64,000 bases of DNA from Aurantiacibacter aquimixticola (GTDB lineage Bacteria > Pseudomonadota > Alphaproteobacteria > Sphingomonadales > Sphingomonadaceae), in contig NZ_RAHX01000001.1 of assembly GCF_003605475.1 (NCBI RefSeq), forward strand, positions 496,001 through 560,000, in the 5' to 3' direction. Under the pieces are notes generated by a model, which was not told the DNA's origin, did not search any database, and saw nothing but the letters and a program-made list of their open reading frames with translations. Shown here piece after piece: positions 22,351 to 32,934 of this stretch. The translations under genes were made by a program, and so were the position numbers. Every line of letters starts with the position of its first letter. Position 1 is the first letter of the stretch.

Positions 22351-24366
22351 TTATTGATCCAGGAATGAACGCATCTTTCGGCTGCGGCTCGGATGCTTGA
22401 GCTTCCTCAGGGCCTTGGCCTCGATCTGCCGGATGCGTTCGCGCGTCACGCTGAACTGCTGGCCCACTTCCTCGAGCGTGTGATCGGTGTTCATGCCGAT
22501 GCCGAAACGCATGCGGAGCACACGCTCCTCACGCGGCGTCAGGCTCGCGAGTACGCGAGTGACCGTTTCCTTGAGGTTCGCCTGAATTGCGGCATCCACG
22601 GGGATGATCGCGTTCTTGTCCTCGATGAAGTCGCCGAGATGCGAATCTTCCTCGTCGCCGATGGGCGTTTCGAGGCTGATCGGTTCCTTGGCGATCTTCA
22701 TCACCTTGCGGACCTTCTCGAGCGGCATGGAGAGGCGCTCTGCCATTTCCTCGGGCGTCGGCTCTCGGCCCTGCTCGTGCAGGAACTGGCGGCTTGTGCG
22801 CACGAGCTTGTTGATCGTCTCGATCATGTGGACCGGGATACGGATGGTGCGCGCCTGGTCTGCGATGGAGCGGGTGATCGCCTGCCGGATCCACCACGTG
22901 GCGTAGGTGCTGAACTTGTAGCCGCGGCGGTACTCGAATTTGTCCACCGCCTTCATCAGGCCGATATTGCCTTCCTGGATCAGGTCCAGGAATTGCAGGC
23001 CGCGATTGGTGTATTTCTTGGCGATGGAAATCACGAGACGCAGGTTGGCCTCGACCATTTCCTTCTTGGCAATACGCGCCTCGCGCTCGCCCTTCTGCAC
23101 CATGTTCACGATGCGGCGAAATTCGACAAGGCTCATGCCGGTCTGGCTGGCGATGTCGGCGATTTCCGCGCGAATGCGCTCGACGGCGTCGGCTTCCTTG
23201 TCGGCGAAGGCAGCCCACTTCTTGTCCTTCTTCGCCTTGTCCTTCAGCCACGCATCGTCGAGTTCATTGCCGACATAGGACTGCAGGAAGTCGATGCGCT
23301 TGACCTTGTGACGCTCGGCAAGGCGCAGCATCTGGCCACCTAGCGCGGTCAGTCGGCGATTGAAGGCGTAGAGATTGTCGACCAGATATTCGATCTTGGT
23401 CGCATGGAACTGCACGCTCTCGACCTCGGCGGTAAGCTCTTCGCGCAGGTTCTCGTACTTGTTTTCCTTGGCCTTCGGGAAAGCCTCGCCATTGGCGAGC
23501 GTTTCGACGCGCTCGGCCTGCAGCTTTTCGAATTTCTTGAAGAGGCTGGTGATGCGCGCAAAGCGCTCCAGCGCGTCGGGCTTCAGCGCGGCTTCCATCT
23601 GCGCGAGGGACATGGTGTTGTCCTCGTCGTCATCGTCGTCGCTCTTCGAAGACGAACCTTCGCCGTCCTCATCGTCGCTATCGTCGTCCTCGTCCGAATC
23701 TTCGTCGTCGCGGATGGAAGGACCGGCGGTTTCCTCGGAAATTTCGCCGTCATCGTCGTCCTCGGCGCCTTCCTCCATCTTGTCGACGGGGGGCTCCTTG
23801 GAAAGCATGGCGTCGAGATCGAGAATCTCGCGCAGCTGCATCTCTTCGTTGTTGAGCGCTTCGGACCACATGATGATCGCGTGGAAGGTGATCGGGCTTT
23901 CGCAAAGCCCGATGATCATGGTGTCGCGCCCGGCTTCGATACGCTTGGCGATGGCGATTTCGCCCTCTCGACTGAGCAATTCCACCGCGCCCATTTCGCG
24001 CAGATACATCCGCACCGGATCGTCCGTGCGGCCTTCGCCAGCGGTCGACTTCTTCTTTTCGGGGACATTCTGCTTGGCTTCGCTGGCCTGCGATTCGGAG
24101 CCGGCCGGCGCGATTTCCTCGGGGCCGTCGTCATCCTCGGCCTCTTCCGCGCTTTCGACGATCTGCACGCCCATGTCACTGATCGCGGTCTGGATATCCT
24201 CGATCTGGTCGGCGGACATCTGGTCGCTGGGCAGAGCCTCGTTCAGCTCGTCATACGTGATGTAGCCCTTGCGCTTCGCCTTCGCGATCATCTTCTTGAT
24301 AGACGATTCGTTGAGGTCGATCAGCGGCGCATCTTCGGCAGGCTTGGTCTTCGATTTCGAGGCCAT
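22351..24366 (-). CDS. rpoD: RNA polymerase primary sigma factor (sigma-70)
   Basis: Housekeeping sigma factor, 671 residues. Region 1.1 is near the N-terminus, followed by a very acidic non-conserved region (about residues 195-250, runs of Asp, Glu and Ser). Region 2 has [20 protein letters not shown], region 3 the [15 protein letters not shown] segment, and region 4 ends with [23 protein letters not shown] 24364-24366 ([14 protein letters not shown]) is the family start; a longer frame runs back into dnaG. It lies 10 bases after dnaG, the core of the macromolecular synthesis operon. Confidence 0.98.
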   Translation of the reverse strand: MASKSKTKPAEDAPLIDLNESSIKKMIAKAKRKGYITYDELNEALPSDQMSADQIEDIQTAISDMGVQIVESAEEAEDDDGPEEIAPAGSESQASEAKQNVPEKKKSTAGEGRTDDPVRMYLREMGAVELLSREGEIAIAKRIEAGRDTMIIGLCESPITFHAIIMWSEALNNEEMQLREILDLDAMLSKEPPVDKMEEGAEDDDDGEISEETAGPSIRDDEDSDEDDDSDDEDGEGSSSKSDDDDDEDNTMSLAQMEAALKPDALERFARITSLFKKFEKLQAERVETLANGEAFPKAKENKYENLREELTAEVESVQFHATKIEYLVDNLYAFNRRLTALGGQMLRLAERHKVKRIDFLQSYVGNELDDAWLKDKAKKDKKWAAFADKEADAVERIRAEIADIASQTGMSLVEFRRIVNMVQKGEREARIAKKEMVEANLRLVISIAKKYTNRGLQFLDLIQEGNIGLMKAVDKFEYRRGYKFSTYATWWIRQAITRSIADQARTIRIPVHMIETINKLVRTSRQFLHEQGREPTPEEMAERLSMPLEKVRKVMKIAKEPISLETPIGDEEDSHLGDFIEDKNAIIPVDAAIQANLKETVTRVLASLTPREERVLRMRFGIGMNTDHTLEEVGQQFSVTRERIRQIEAKALRKLKHPSRSRKMRSFLDQ

Positions 24367-24376
24367 GTTCAGCGTG

Positions 24377-26254
24377 TCAGTCCGTTTCCTGTTCGCACCC
24401 GGCGGCGGTCGCCAAGTCGAACGATGAATCCATCTCTGCCGCGGAGGCGGCGCGTTTTCTTGCCATTTGCCCGAGACGTTCGTCGATTTCCAGCTTTCGT
24501 TTGCGCAAGCGTTGCTGCTCGGCAAAAGCGCCTTCAGGATCGCTGTCGAAACGTGTCGTGGCCGTGGCAATAGCCGCCTCGAGAGCGGGTCTCTCGACCA
24601 GCAACGAAACGGCTTCGGCCAGATCCTCCCTCGCGGCGCCCGGATCATGGCCTTCCATCAGGAAGGAGAAACGGGATTTATCCGGCGCCGGCGGCAGGAC
24701 GTCTTCAGGCGATATGGGCGGATTTTCGCCCGCTTCAAGCATTGCTGCATGTTCAAGCAGATATTCCACCGGCGCTGCGGCGCGCGGATCACTGTCGGCC
24801 AGGCTGAGAAGGCTGTCCGCGTGGCGATGCACCTCGCCAGGATGGCGGAGCAGGCCGTGCAGCACGGATTGCGTAAACGCATCGCGCACGGAGCCGGCCG
24901 TCGCGCGCTTCAATCGCGCCACGGTTTCAGGCGACGCGCGAAGCGGTTGCGGGTTGCCGAAAGTCGCGCGGCCGCGCTGGAAATCACGTTTGGGAAAAGC
25001 AAAGGCACTATAGCGATCGAGCAGTTCACGGCGGTAGAGCGACTTGATGTCCGGATGCTCGATCGCGTCGACATGATCCATCAGTCGCGCTTTCAGCCCC
25101 GCCTTGTCCTCGGGCGAGGTGAGGGGGAGGGCGTCGCGTTCGTGCTCCCAGATCAGGTCGAGCAGCGATTTCGACTCGGCGAGCAGCTTCTCCATCGCGT
25201 TGGGACCGCTCTGCTTGACCAGATCGTCCGGGTCCATGCCCGCTGGTAATTGCACGATCTGAAGCGAGTGGCCCGGGCGCAGCAGCGGCAATGTCCGCTC
25301 CGCTGCGCGCATCGCGGCGCGCCTGCCTGCGGCGTCGCCATCGAAACACAGTACCGGCTTGTCGGCCATCCGCCACAACAATTCGACCTGCTGCTCGGTG
25401 AGCGCGGTGCCCATTGGCGCGACGGCATCCTCGTACCCAGCCTGGGCGAGAGCGACGACGTCCATATAGCCCTCGACGGCGATCACGCGGTCCGTCTTTC
25501 GGCTCGCTTCGCTGGCGCGGTGGATATTGTAGAGCGTGCGCCCCTTGTCGAAGAGCGGCGTGTCGGGCGAATTGAGATATTTCGCGACGCCGTCCCGGTC
25601 CTCCAGAATACGACCCCCGAACGCGATCACGCGCTTGCGGCTGTCCTGGATCGGCAGCATCAACCTTCCGCGAAAGCGAGAGTAGGGCAGCTTGTCCTCG
25701 ACGCAGATGAGCAGCCCTGCCTCGACCAGCATGGCTTCGTCGAACCGGCTGAGCGCCTGCTTGATCGCCATCTTGTCATCCGGCGCGTAGCCAAAACCGA
25801 ATTTGTCGATCACATGCTGTGAAAGGCCGCGCCGCTCCAGATATTCGCGCGCGCCCACACCCTCGTCTGATCGCAGTCGCTGGACGAACCATTCCTGCGC
25901 CGCCGCCATGACGTCATGCAGGCTGGCGCGCTTCTCGGCCCGCTCCGCCGCGCGGGGATCGGGCGCGGGCATGTCCATCCCGGCTTCGGCGGCAAGCTCC
26001 TTCACCGCGTCCATGAATTCCAGCCCGCGCTGCTCGATCATCCAGTCGATCGCGCTGCCATGGGCCTGACAGCCGAAGCAGTGGTAGAAACCCTTCTGAT
26101 CGTTGACGTAAAAGCTCGGCGTGGCTTCCTGGTGGAACGGGCAGCACGCCTTCCACTCTCGCCCGGCACGCTGCAGCTTGGTTGTGCGCATGATGAGCGC
26201 GGACAGCGTGGTCCGCGTCTTCAATTCGTCTAGCCATTGCGGGGAAAGCGCCAT
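24377..26254 (-). CDS. dnaG: DNA primase
   Basis: Makes RNA primers at the replication fork. The 625 residues show the N-terminal CHC2 zinc finger ([13 protein letters not shown], then [11 protein letters not shown]), the catalytic core with [20 protein letters not shown], the TOPRIM motif [20 protein letters not shown] and [17 protein letters not shown], and a C-terminal helicase-binding region. The C-terminal end overlaps the antisense extension of the rpoD frame only. Followed directly by rpoD. Confidence 0.97.
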   Translation of the reverse strand: MALSPQWLDELKTRTTLSALIMRTTKLQRAGREWKACCPFHQEATPSFYVNDQKGFYHCFGCQAHGSAIDWMIEQRGLEFMDAVKELAAEAGMDMPAPDPRAAERAEKRASLHDVMAAAQEWFVQRLRSDEGVGAREYLERRGLSQHVIDKFGFGYAPDDKMAIKQALSRFDEAMLVEAGLLICVEDKLPYSRFRGRLMLPIQDSRKRVIAFGGRILEDRDGVAKYLNSPDTPLFDKGRTLYNIHRASEASRKTDRVIAVEGYMDVVALAQAGYEDAVAPMGTALTEQQVELLWRMADKPVLCFDGDAAGRRAAMRAAERTLPLLRPGHSLQIVQLPAGMDPDDLVKQSGPNAMEKLLAESKSLLDLIWEHERDALPLTSPEDKAGLKARLMDHVDAIEHPDIKSLYRRELLDRYSAFAFPKRDFQRGRATFGNPQPLRASPETVARLKRATAGSVRDAFTQSVLHGLLRHPGEVHRHADSLLSLADSDPRAAAPVEYLLEHAAMLEAGENPPISPEDVLPPAPDKSRFSFLMEGHDPGAAREDLAEAVSLLVERPALEAAIATATTRFDSDPEGAFAEQQRLRKRKLEIDERLGQMARKRAASAAEMDSSFDLATAAGCEQETD

Positions 26255-26286
26255 CGGCGAACCCTACTCCGGGACGCGATTCGCGC

Positions 26287-27009
26287 CTAGTCCTGCGCCG
26301 CCTCGTCCCCCGATTCCTCCGGCATTTCGGCGGGCGGGAACGGGCCGGTCGCCTCGGCGCGGCCTGCCGTGGTTTCGATCTCGTAGGCTTCGGCAGGGCC
26401 CTCGGGCGGCAATTCGCTCTGCCAGAAGAAGGTGATCTCCTCGCCTGCGTCCCAGCCATCGCCCTTTTCAATGCGCCAGACCAGCATGCCGTTGTCGATC
26501 TGCGTGCCGATGGAGTAACCCTCGCCGAGCGCCGCCTCGGCCTGCTCGCGATCGAAACCGATCGTGTTGGCGAAACCGGTGGCGGGGCGCGCAGTGCGGA
26601 ACACGGTTACCGGGCTCTGCGCGGTCTGTGTCGGGGTGACGCGGTGGACATAGGTGTAGACCGTGCCCTCCGGCCACATGTCTGGGCGACATTCGGAAGC
26701 GAAGTCGGCGAGGTCTTCGCCCTCGGGCACGTCCTCTTCGGACAGGTCGAGCCCTTCGACAGGCGGGCACGCGACGTAGGAGATGATCTCAGCGATATCG
26801 CCCGCGTCCGAGGTGAAGATCGCCGACACTTCCGGCCCCTGCGGACCGACGATTTTCGGGCCGATCTCCTGATCATCGAAACCCGCTGCCACAAGCGTGC
26901 GAGGACCGACGGCGGTGGGCGTGGGTGTCGGCGTGGGTTCGGGCTCCGGTTCGGAGCCGCAGCCGCTCAGCACCAGCGCGAGGGGGAGGGCGAGCGCCAG
27001 CCGTTTCAT
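26287..27009 (-). CDS. Predicted lipoprotein of unknown function
   Basis: A 240-residue protein with a lipoprotein signal peptide: MKRLALALPLALVLSGCGSE, lipobox LSGC with Cys at residue 17. A Glu-Pro/Thr-Pro linker (residues 20-33) separates the lipid anchor from a globular domain with several acidic stretches. The C-terminus is again Pro/Glu rich. No domain was recognised. The start overlaps the stop of the YqeY-like gene upstream (ATGA), suggesting joint translation. Ends 32 bases before dnaG. Confidence 0.8.
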   Translation of the reverse strand: MKRLALALPLALVLSGCGSEPEPEPTPTPTPTAVGPRTLVAAGFDDQEIGPKIVGPQGPEVSAIFTSDAGDIAEIISYVACPPVEGLDLSEEDVPEGEDLADFASECRPDMWPEGTVYTYVHRVTPTQTAQSPVTVFRTARPATGFANTIGFDREQAEAALGEGYSIGTQIDNGMLVWRIEKGDGWDAGEEITFFWQSELPPEGPAEAYEIETTAGRAEATGPFPPAEMPEESGDEAAQD

Positions 27010-27458
27010 GCCAGCGACTCCTTCACCCAGCCGCTGGCCCGGCCCATGTCGAGCTGCTGGCCGTGACGCGCCTTCATCTCGCCCATGACGCGGCCCATGT
27101 CCTTCATGCCGTCGGCGCCAAGATCGCTCTTCACCTGCTCGATGGCGGCCTTCGTTTCGGCCTCGTCCATCTGCTGCGGCAGGAACTCCTCGATCACGAC
27201 GAGCTCGCCCTTTTCCTGCTCTGCCAGTTCGGTGCGCCCGCCATCCTCGTACATCTGGATCGATTCGCGGCGCTGTTTGGCCATTTTCTGCAAAACGTCG
27301 ACCACCATCGCATCGTCATCGTCCGGCGCGCCCTTGGTCCGCAACTCGATATCGCGATCCTTCACCTTGGCGGCGATCAGGCGCAGCGCGGCGACGCGCG
27401 GCTTGTCGCCTGCCTTCATCGCGGTGACGGTTTCGGTCTTGATGGTGTCTCTCAGCAT
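27006..27458 (-). CDS. GatB/YqeY domain protein
   Basis: A 150-residue helical protein of the YqeY family, related to the C-terminal domain of GatB that contacts tRNA. It starts MLRDTIKTETVTAMKAGDK and contains RLIAAKVKDRDIE, QMYEDGGRTELAEQEK and the family hallmark EEFLPQQMDEAE. The precise role of free-standing YqeY proteins is unknown; a role in tRNA-dependent amidation has been suggested for the family. Its frame continues upstream to 27578, but only ATG 27458 fits the family. It faces carA across a 149-base divergent promoter region. Confidence 0.92.
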   Translation of the reverse strand: MLRDTIKTETVTAMKAGDKPRVAALRLIAAKVKDRDIELRTKGAPDDDDAMVVDVLQKMAKQRRESIQMYEDGGRTELAEQEKGELVVIEEFLPQQMDEAETKAAIEQVKSDLGADGMKDMGRVMGEMKARHGQQLDMGRASGWVKESLA

Positions 27459-27531
27459 GGTGTCTCGCGCGCAATCTGTGGATGGTTCGGCCCTCATGTA
27501 GACCAGCGCGCCGATAAGCCAAGTGTTCCGC

Positions 27532-27560
27532 TTGACGGGAAGCCGCCGCGTCCTTAGCCG
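27532..27560 (+). promoter_or_regulatory. Weak candidate promoter for carA
   Basis: TTGACG (27532-27537) and TAGCCG (27555-27560) separated by 17 bases, about 50 bases before carA. The -10 box is poor, so this is only a suggestion. No PyrR-like or arginine operator was recognised. Confidence 0.3.
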
Positions 27561-27607
27561 CTGGGTCTTAGCACACATCGCCGATCCACTGATTCACGGG
27601 AGCCACC

Positions 27608-28876
27608 ATGGCCTTTCTCGCCTCTTCCTCTGCGCCCAAGGGAGCAACCGGCTGCATGGTCTTTGCCGACGGCACCGTAATCTGGGGCAAGGGCTTCGGC
27701 GCGAGCGGCGCGGCGGTGGGCGAAGTATGCTTCAACACCGCGATGACGGGCTATCAGGAGGTAATGACCGATCCCAGCTACGCGGCGCAGATCGTCACCT
27801 TCACCTTCCCCCATATCGGCAATGTCGGCACCAATGACGAGGACGTGGAAAGCGTCGTCGAAAGCGCGGTGGGCTGCGTGGTGCGCGAGGAAGTGACGAA
27901 GGAATCGAATTTCCGAAGCGAGCGCGATTTCGTCCAGTGGATGAAGGATTGCGGCAAGATCGGCCTGTCGGGCATAGACACACGCGCGCTCACTCGCCGC
28001 ATCCGCATGAACGGCGCGCCCAATGCCGTGATCGCGCACGATCCTTCGGGCAAGTTCGATCTGGAGGCGCTGGCCCAGCGCGCGAGGGAATGGGCCGGGC
28101 TGGAAGGCATGGACCTTGCTAGCCGCGTGAGCCGGGAAGATCAGGAGAATTGGGGCGGCGGTTACTGGCGGCTGGGGCAGGGTTATGGGAACGCGCAGGA
28201 TACTCCCCTCCCGCCTGCGGGAGGGGCCGGGGGTGGGCCCGAAACGGACGATCAGGCCTCGCCCACCCCTAACCCCTCCCGCAGGCGGGAGGGGAACAAG
28301 CCGCATGTCGTTGCCGTGGATTACGGGGCGAAGGACAACATCTTCCGCAATCTCGTGAAAGCGGGCGCGCGGGTGACGGTGGTCCCGGCGAGAACATCGC
28401 TGGAGGACATCCTCGCGCTCGAACCCGATGGCGTGTTCCTGTCGAACGGCCCCGGCGACCCGGCGGCGACGGGCGAATATGCGGTGCCGGTGATCAAGGC
28501 GCTGCTGGACAAGGACGTGCCGCTGTTCGGCATCTGCCTCGGCCACCAGATGCTGGCGCTGGCAGCGGGCGCGAAGACGGCCAAGATGCACCAGGGCCAC
28601 CGCGGCGCGAACCACCCGGTGCAGCGCGTCGGCGAGGGGTGGGGCGAGAGCACCGGCCTCGTCGAGATCACCAGCATGAACCACGGCTTCGCGGTCGACG
28701 CGGAGACCTTGCCCGAGGGCGTGGAGCAAACGCATGTGTCGCTCTTCGACGGCTCGAATTGCGGCATCGCGATTAAGGGCAAGAGGGCGTTCGGCGTGCA
28801 GTATCACCCGGAAGCATCGCCCGGGCCGCAGGACAGCTTCTATTTGTTCGAGAAGTTCGTGGGGATTTTGAAATGA
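27608..28876 (+). CDS. carA: Carbamoyl-phosphate synthase small (glutaminase) subunit
   Basis: Glutaminase subunit that delivers ammonia to CarB for arginine and pyrimidine synthesis. The N-terminal domain has GASGAAVGEVCFNTAMTGYQ and SGIDTRALTRRIR; the class I glutaminase domain has SNGPGDPAATGEY, the catalytic Cys in LFGICLGHQMLAL and the His/Glu pair in VQYHPEASPGP. At 422 residues it is about 30 longer than usual, because codons 200-229 come from an inserted palindromic element exactly in the linker between the two domains. Active-site residues are intact, so it is probably functional. Start ATG 27608 has GGGAG upstream. Confidence 0.96.
   Translation: MAFLASSSAPKGATGCMVFADGTVIWGKGFGASGAAVGEVCFNTAMTGYQEVMTDPSYAAQIVTFTFPHIGNVGTNDEDVESVVESAVGCVVREEVTKESNFRSERDFVQWMKDCGKIGLSGIDTRALTRRIRMNGAPNAVIAHDPSGKFDLEALAQRAREWAGLEGMDLASRVSREDQENWGGGYWRLGQGYGNAQDTPLPPAGGAGGGPETDDQASPTPNPSRRREGNKPHVVAVDYGAKDNIFRNLVKAGARVTVVPARTSLEDILALEPDGVFLSNGPGDPAATGEYAVPVIKALLDKDVPLFGICLGHQMLALAAGAKTAKMHQGHRGANHPVQRVGEGWGESTGLVEITSMNHGFAVDAETLPEGVEQTHVSLFDGSNCGIAIKGKRAFGVQYHPEASPGPQDSFYLFEKFVGILK
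28205..28294. repeat. 90-bp palindromic element inserted in frame within carA
   Basis: Two 34-bp arms in inverted orientation flank a 22-base centre. Each arm contains its own hairpin, CCCCTCCCGC paired with GCGGGAGGGG around a 2-base loop (28205-28226 and 28273-28294), and then a G- or C-rich block (GGGGGTGGGC against GCCCACCCCT). The arms differ at only a few bases. The element is exactly 30 codons long and reads through without a stop, encoding a Pro/Gly- then Ser/Pro/Arg-rich linker. It resembles REP or MITE-like palindromes that usually lie between genes. Confidence 0.9.
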
Positions 28877-29499
28877 CTCCTGCCCTTATTTCAATCGCCA
28901 TGACCCTGTTGTCGCTCGACGCTGAAGCCGTGGGTTCAGAGATAACCCAAGAGGAGGTCGGCGCATTTGTGGTTGAGACGGAGCATTGGACGCGTGATGG
29001 GCCTCCCATCATGCATTCGGCAAACGAGACAAAGCATGTTCGACTGCTGTGGACGTCTAGCGACGGAAACGTCGAAGCGAAGCTCGAAGACGACGGTTAC
29101 GGTGTAAGGATAAACTATATTCTCGAGTTCAGCGCGCAAGACGGGTGCGTCTCTCGAGGCGGGTTATTGGAAGTCATCGACGGTCCTTCGGACGGCATTT
29201 TCTGGGTCTATCAGATTGAGAGTTTCGACGAACTTGCAAAGAGGTGTAGCGAACTGAGTGACTCTGGAATCGCGAGATATCAAAGTGAGATGCTCGAAGC
29301 TCTGCCTGACGCACCTGCGGCGATTGAACTTTGGAAGGAGCGGTCTACCGAAATGTTTTCATCGCGGAGGCGCTGTCTGGCTGAAGAGATGACTGGAAAT
29401 AGTCCTCCCGCTCCATTTTGGCGATGCACCCACTGGTCAGCTAGTCCTCCCGCTCCATTTTGGCGATGCACCCACTGGTCAGCTCCTCTTGCCCGATAG
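28873..29499 (+). CDS. Unknown protein gene inserted between carA and carB
   Basis: A 208-residue predicted protein, start overlapping the carA stop (ATGA). A weak hydrophobic N-terminus (residues 1-19) could be a signal peptide. The body ([52 protein letters not shown]) matches no family I know. Base composition differs from the neighbours: about 47% GC over 29221-29280 and more AT-ending codons, which suggests horizontal acquisition. The last ~30 residues are the 14-residue unit [14 protein letters not shown] twice in tandem. Whether this tail belongs to the original protein is uncertain. Confidence 0.6.
   Translation: MTPALISIAMTLLSLDAEAVGSEITQEEVGAFVVETEHWTRDGPPIMHSANETKHVRLLWTSSDGNVEAKLEDDGYGVRINYILEFSAQDGCVSRGGLLEVIDGPSDGIFWVYQIESFDELAKRCSELSDSGIARYQSEMLEALPDAPAAIELWKERSTEMFSSRRRCLAEEMTGNSPPAPFWRCTHWSASPPAPFWRCTHWSAPLAR
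29401..29484 (+). repeat. Perfect 42-bp tandem duplication
   Basis: Two identical 42-base units (29401-29442 and 29443-29484) beginning AGTCCTCCCGCTCC and ending CACTGGTCAGCT. The unit is a multiple of three, so it lengthens the upstream reading frame by 14 codons without disrupting it. It ends 23 bases before the carB start. Only two copies, no spacers. Confidence 0.97.
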
Positions 29500-29507
29500 A
29501 AAAAACA

Positions 29508-32500
29508 ATGCCCAAACGCACTGACATCTCCTCCATCCTCGTCATTGGCGCAGGCCCCATCATCATCGGGCAGGCGTGCGAGTTCGATTATTCGGGCACG
29601 CAGGCGATCAAGGCGCTAAGGGAGGACGGCTACCGGGTGGTGCTCGTCAATTCCAACCCCGCCACGATCATGACCGATCCGGACATGGCGGACGCGACCT
29701 ATGTCGAGCCGATCACGCCCGATATCGTCGCCAAGATCATCGCCAAGGAGCGGCCCGACGCGCTGCTGCCCACCATGGGCGGGCAAACGGCGCTCAATTG
29801 CGCGCTGAAGCTGGAAGAGCAGGGCGTGCTCGAAAACTACGGTGTCGAGATGATCGGGGCCAAGGCTGACGCCATCGACAAGGCGGAAAACCGCCAGCGT
29901 TTCCGTGAGGCGATGGACAAGATCGGCCTGGAGAGCGCGCGCAGCGGCGTGGCGCACACTCTGGACGAGGCTCTGGAAGTGCTCGAGCGCACGGGTCTGC
30001 CCAGCATCATCCGCCCCAGCTTCACGCTCGGCGGGACAGGCGGCGGCGTCGCCTACAACAAGGCCGAGTTCGAGCGCATCGTGAAGAACGGCCTCGACGC
30101 CAGCCCCACCACTGAAGTCCTGATCGAGGAATCGCTGCTCGGCTGGAAGGAATACGAGATGGAGGTCGTCCGCGACAAGGCGGACAATGCGATCATCATC
30201 TGCGCGATCGAGAATGTCGATCCGATGGGCGTGCATACGGGCGACTCCATCACCGTCGCTCCGGCGCTGACGCTGACCGACAAGGAATACCAGATCATGC
30301 GGACCGCCAGCATCAATGTGCTGCGGGAAATCGGTGTGGAAACAGGCGGTTCGAACGTGCAGTTCGCAGTCAATCCGAAGGATGGCCGCCTGATCGTGAT
30401 CGAGATGAATCCACGCGTCTCGCGCAGTTCCGCGCTCGCATCCAAGGCCACCGGCTTCCCCATCGCGCGCGTCGCGGCGAAGCTTGCGGTTGGTTACACG
30501 CTGGACGAGATCGAGAATGAGATCACCGGCGCGACCCCGGCATCGTTCGAGCCGACCATCGACTACGTAGTCACCAAGATCCCGCGCTTCGCGTTCGAGA
30601 AGTTCAAGGGGGCGGACAACCAGCTCTCCACCGCGATGAAGTCGGTCGGCGAAGTCATGGCTATCGGCCGGAACTTCAAGGAGTCGCTGCAAAAGGCGCT
30701 GCGCGGTCTCGAGACCGATCTGGACGGTTTTAACCGCATGCCGGAGCTGGAAAATGTCAGCCGGGACGTGGTGGTTGCCGCGCTGAGCAAGGCGACGCCA
30801 GATCGGCTGCTCAAGGTCGGCCAGGCCTTCCGCGAAGGTTTCACCGTCGATGAGATCCACGCGATCACGCATTACGACAAGTGGTTCCTGCGCCATATCG
30901 AGGAGATCATCTACGAAGAGCGGATGATCGGCGAGGATGGTTTGCCGAACGATGCCGATGGCCTGCGCCGCCTGAAGGCGATGGGTTTTTCCGACAAGCG
31001 TCTGGCGACGCTCGCCGTGCGGTCCGTCGGCGTGGCAGGCGGCATGGGCGAAACGCAGGCCAAGCGCTCCGGCCTGTTGCACGACGCGCTTCGGGCGATG
31101 GCGGGCGCAACCAGCGAGGACGAGGTTCGCAAGCTGCGCCAGAAGCTGGGCGTGCTGCCGGTCTACAAACGCATAGACAGCTGCGCCGCCGAGTTCGAGG
31201 CGATCACGCCTTACATGTACTCGACCTACGAGGCGCCGAGCTTCGGTGAGGCGGAGAACGAGGCGTGGCCTTCGGATCGCGAAAAGGTCGTGATCCTGGG
31301 TGGCGGGCCGAACCGGATCGGGCAGGGCATCGAGTTCGACTATTGCTGCGTCCACGCCTGCTTCGCACTGGCGGAGGCGGGCTACGAGACGATCATGGTC
31401 AACTGCAATCCCGAAACGGTTTCGACCGATTACGATACGTCCGACCGCCTCTATTTCGAGCCGCTGACGGCCGAGGACGTGCTCGAAATCCTGCGTGTCG
31501 AGCATCAGAAGGGCACGCTGAAAGGCGTGATCGTGCAATTCGGCGGGCAAACCCCGTTGAAACTTGCCGATGCGATCGAGAAGGCGGGCATCCCGATCCT
31601 CGGCACCAGTCCCGATGCGATCGATCTGGCGGAAGACCGGGAACGGTTCGCCAAGCTGGTCAACAAACTGAAATTGAAGCAGCCCGACAACGGCATCGCC
31701 TACAGCCGTGACGAGGCTTTGGCCCGGGCGCACTACATCGGTTACCCGGTGCTGCTGCGGCCCAGCTACGTGCTTGGCGGCCGGGCGATGGAGATCGTCG
31801 ATTCCGATGCCCAGCTCGACGATTACATCGCCACTGCGGTGCAAGTGTCCGGCGACAGCCCTGTGCTGGTCGATCAGTATCTGCGCGATGCCATCGAATG
31901 CGATGTGGATGTGCTCTGCGATGGAGACGATGTCGTGGTCGCGGGCGTCATGCAGCATATCGAGGAAGCCGGCGTGCACTCCGGAGACAGCGCCTGCTCG
32001 CTGCCGCCCTACAGCCTCTCCGACGAGATTGTCGCCGAGCTTGAACGCCAGGCGGAAGCCCTGGCGCGCGCGCTCAAGGTGCGCGGCCTGATGAATGTGC
32101 AGTTCGCGATCAAGGATGACGAGGTCTATCTGATCGAGGTCAATCCGCGTGCCAGCCGCACTGTGCCCTTCGTCGCGAAGGCCACCGGATCGCAAATCGC
32201 CAAGATCGCCGCGCGTGTGATGGCGGGTGAGAAGCTGGTGGACCTTCCAAAGGTGCGCCGCCAGCTCGATTACACGGCGGTGAAGGAAGCGGTGTTCCCC
32301 TTCGCGCGTTTCCCTGGCTCCGACCCGGTGCTGACGCCGGAGATGAAGAGCACCGGCGAAGTCATGGGCATCGATGCCGATTTCGCCACCGCCTATGCCA
32401 AGGCGCAGATCGCGGAAGGCACCAACCTGCCGAGCGAGGGCACGCTCTTCGTGTCGGTAAAGGACGGCGACAAGCAGCATATCGTCGAGCCGGTCCGCCA

Positions 32501-32837
32501 GCTGATCGAGCATGGCTTTAAGGTCATCGCGACCGGCGGCACGCAGCGCTACCTCGACGAACAGGGGCTGGATGTCGAGCGGATCAACAAGGTTGCCGAA
32601 GGCCGCCCGCATGTGGTCGACCGGATGAGCGATGGCGATGTTGCGCTGGTGTTCAACACCACCGAGGGCTGGCAGAGCCACAAGGACAGCCAGCCTATCC
32701 GCGCCACCTCGCTCGAAATGAAGATCCCCTACTACACCACCGCAGCGGCTTCGGCGGCGGCGGCGCAGGCGATCGTATCGGTTTCGGCGGATGATCTTGC
32801 AGTCAAGAGCCTGCAGGACTATTATAGCGGCGAATAA
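29508..32837 (+). CDS. carB: Carbamoyl-phosphate synthase large subunit
   Basis: Synthesises carbamoyl phosphate from bicarbonate, ammonia and two ATP. It has two homologous ATP-grasp halves: the first starts with [20 protein letters not shown] and the second with [31 protein letters not shown] and [13 protein letters not shown] are the corresponding phosphate loops. The C-terminal MGS-like allosteric domain has [15 protein letters not shown]. Length 1109 residues is normal. ATG 29508 ([10 protein letters not shown]) fits the family; the frame also runs back through the tandem repeat but that is not conserved. The ribosome-binding site is weak (only an A-rich stretch precedes). Confidence 0.97.
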   Translation: MPKRTDISSILVIGAGPIIIGQACEFDYSGTQAIKALREDGYRVVLVNSNPATIMTDPDMADATYVEPITPDIVAKIIAKERPDALLPTMGGQTALNCALKLEEQGVLENYGVEMIGAKADAIDKAENRQRFREAMDKIGLESARSGVAHTLDEALEVLERTGLPSIIRPSFTLGGTGGGVAYNKAEFERIVKNGLDASPTTEVLIEESLLGWKEYEMEVVRDKADNAIIICAIENVDPMGVHTGDSITVAPALTLTDKEYQIMRTASINVLREIGVETGGSNVQFAVNPKDGRLIVIEMNPRVSRSSALASKATGFPIARVAAKLAVGYTLDEIENEITGATPASFEPTIDYVVTKIPRFAFEKFKGADNQLSTAMKSVGEVMAIGRNFKESLQKALRGLETDLDGFNRMPELENVSRDVVVAALSKATPDRLLKVGQAFREGFTVDEIHAITHYDKWFLRHIEEIIYEERMIGEDGLPNDADGLRRLKAMGFSDKRLATLAVRSVGVAGGMGETQAKRSGLLHDALRAMAGATSEDEVRKLRQKLGVLPVYKRIDSCAAEFEAITPYMYSTYEAPSFGEAENEAWPSDREKVVILGGGPNRIGQGIEFDYCCVHACFALAEAGYETIMVNCNPETVSTDYDTSDRLYFEPLTAEDVLEILRVEHQKGTLKGVIVQFGGQTPLKLADAIEKAGIPILGTSPDAIDLAEDRERFAKLVNKLKLKQPDNGIAYSRDEALARAHYIGYPVLLRPSYVLGGRAMEIVDSDAQLDDYIATAVQVSGDSPVLVDQYLRDAIECDVDVLCDGDDVVVAGVMQHIEEAGVHSGDSACSLPPYSLSDEIVAELERQAEALARALKVRGLMNVQFAIKDDEVYLIEVNPRASRTVPFVAKATGSQIAKIAARVMAGEKLVDLPKVRRQLDYTAVKEAVFPFARFPGSDPVLTPEMKSTGEVMGIDADFATAYAKAQIAEGTNLPSEGTLFVSVKDGDKQHIVEPVRQLIEHGFKVIATGGTQRYLDEQGLDVERINKVAEGRPHVVDRMSDGDVALVFNTTEGWQSHKDSQPIRATSLEMKIPYYTTAAASAAAAQAIVSVSADDLAVKSLQDYYSGE

Positions 32838-32868
32838 CAACCTCGCCTCCCCTCCACATTCGGTCCTG

Positions 32869-32902
32869 ACGACCCGCGCAATGCGCGGGCAAGGGTCGTT
32901 TT
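32869..32902 (+). terminator. Intrinsic terminator after carB
   Basis: ACGACCCGCGC pairs with GCGCGGG plus GGTCGT (a 4-base bulge, 3-base loop AAT), followed by TTTT. It lies 31 bases after carB and before greA, which therefore probably has its own transcript or partial read-through. Confidence 0.7.
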
Positions 32903-32934
32903 GACGGGATGCCCAGACAGAGACGGGAAGACCA

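Noticed and set aside
27608..28876. carA as a pseudogene because of the insertion
   Set aside because: The 90-bp element preserves the frame, contains no stop and leaves the glutaminase triad intact.
29401..29484. CRISPR-like repeat
   Set aside because: Only two abutting copies without spacers and no cas genes.
29616..32840. 1074-codon open frame antisense to carB
   Set aside because: carB itself is unmistakable; the antisense frame arises from GC-rich third positions and has no recognisable domain or ribosome-binding site.
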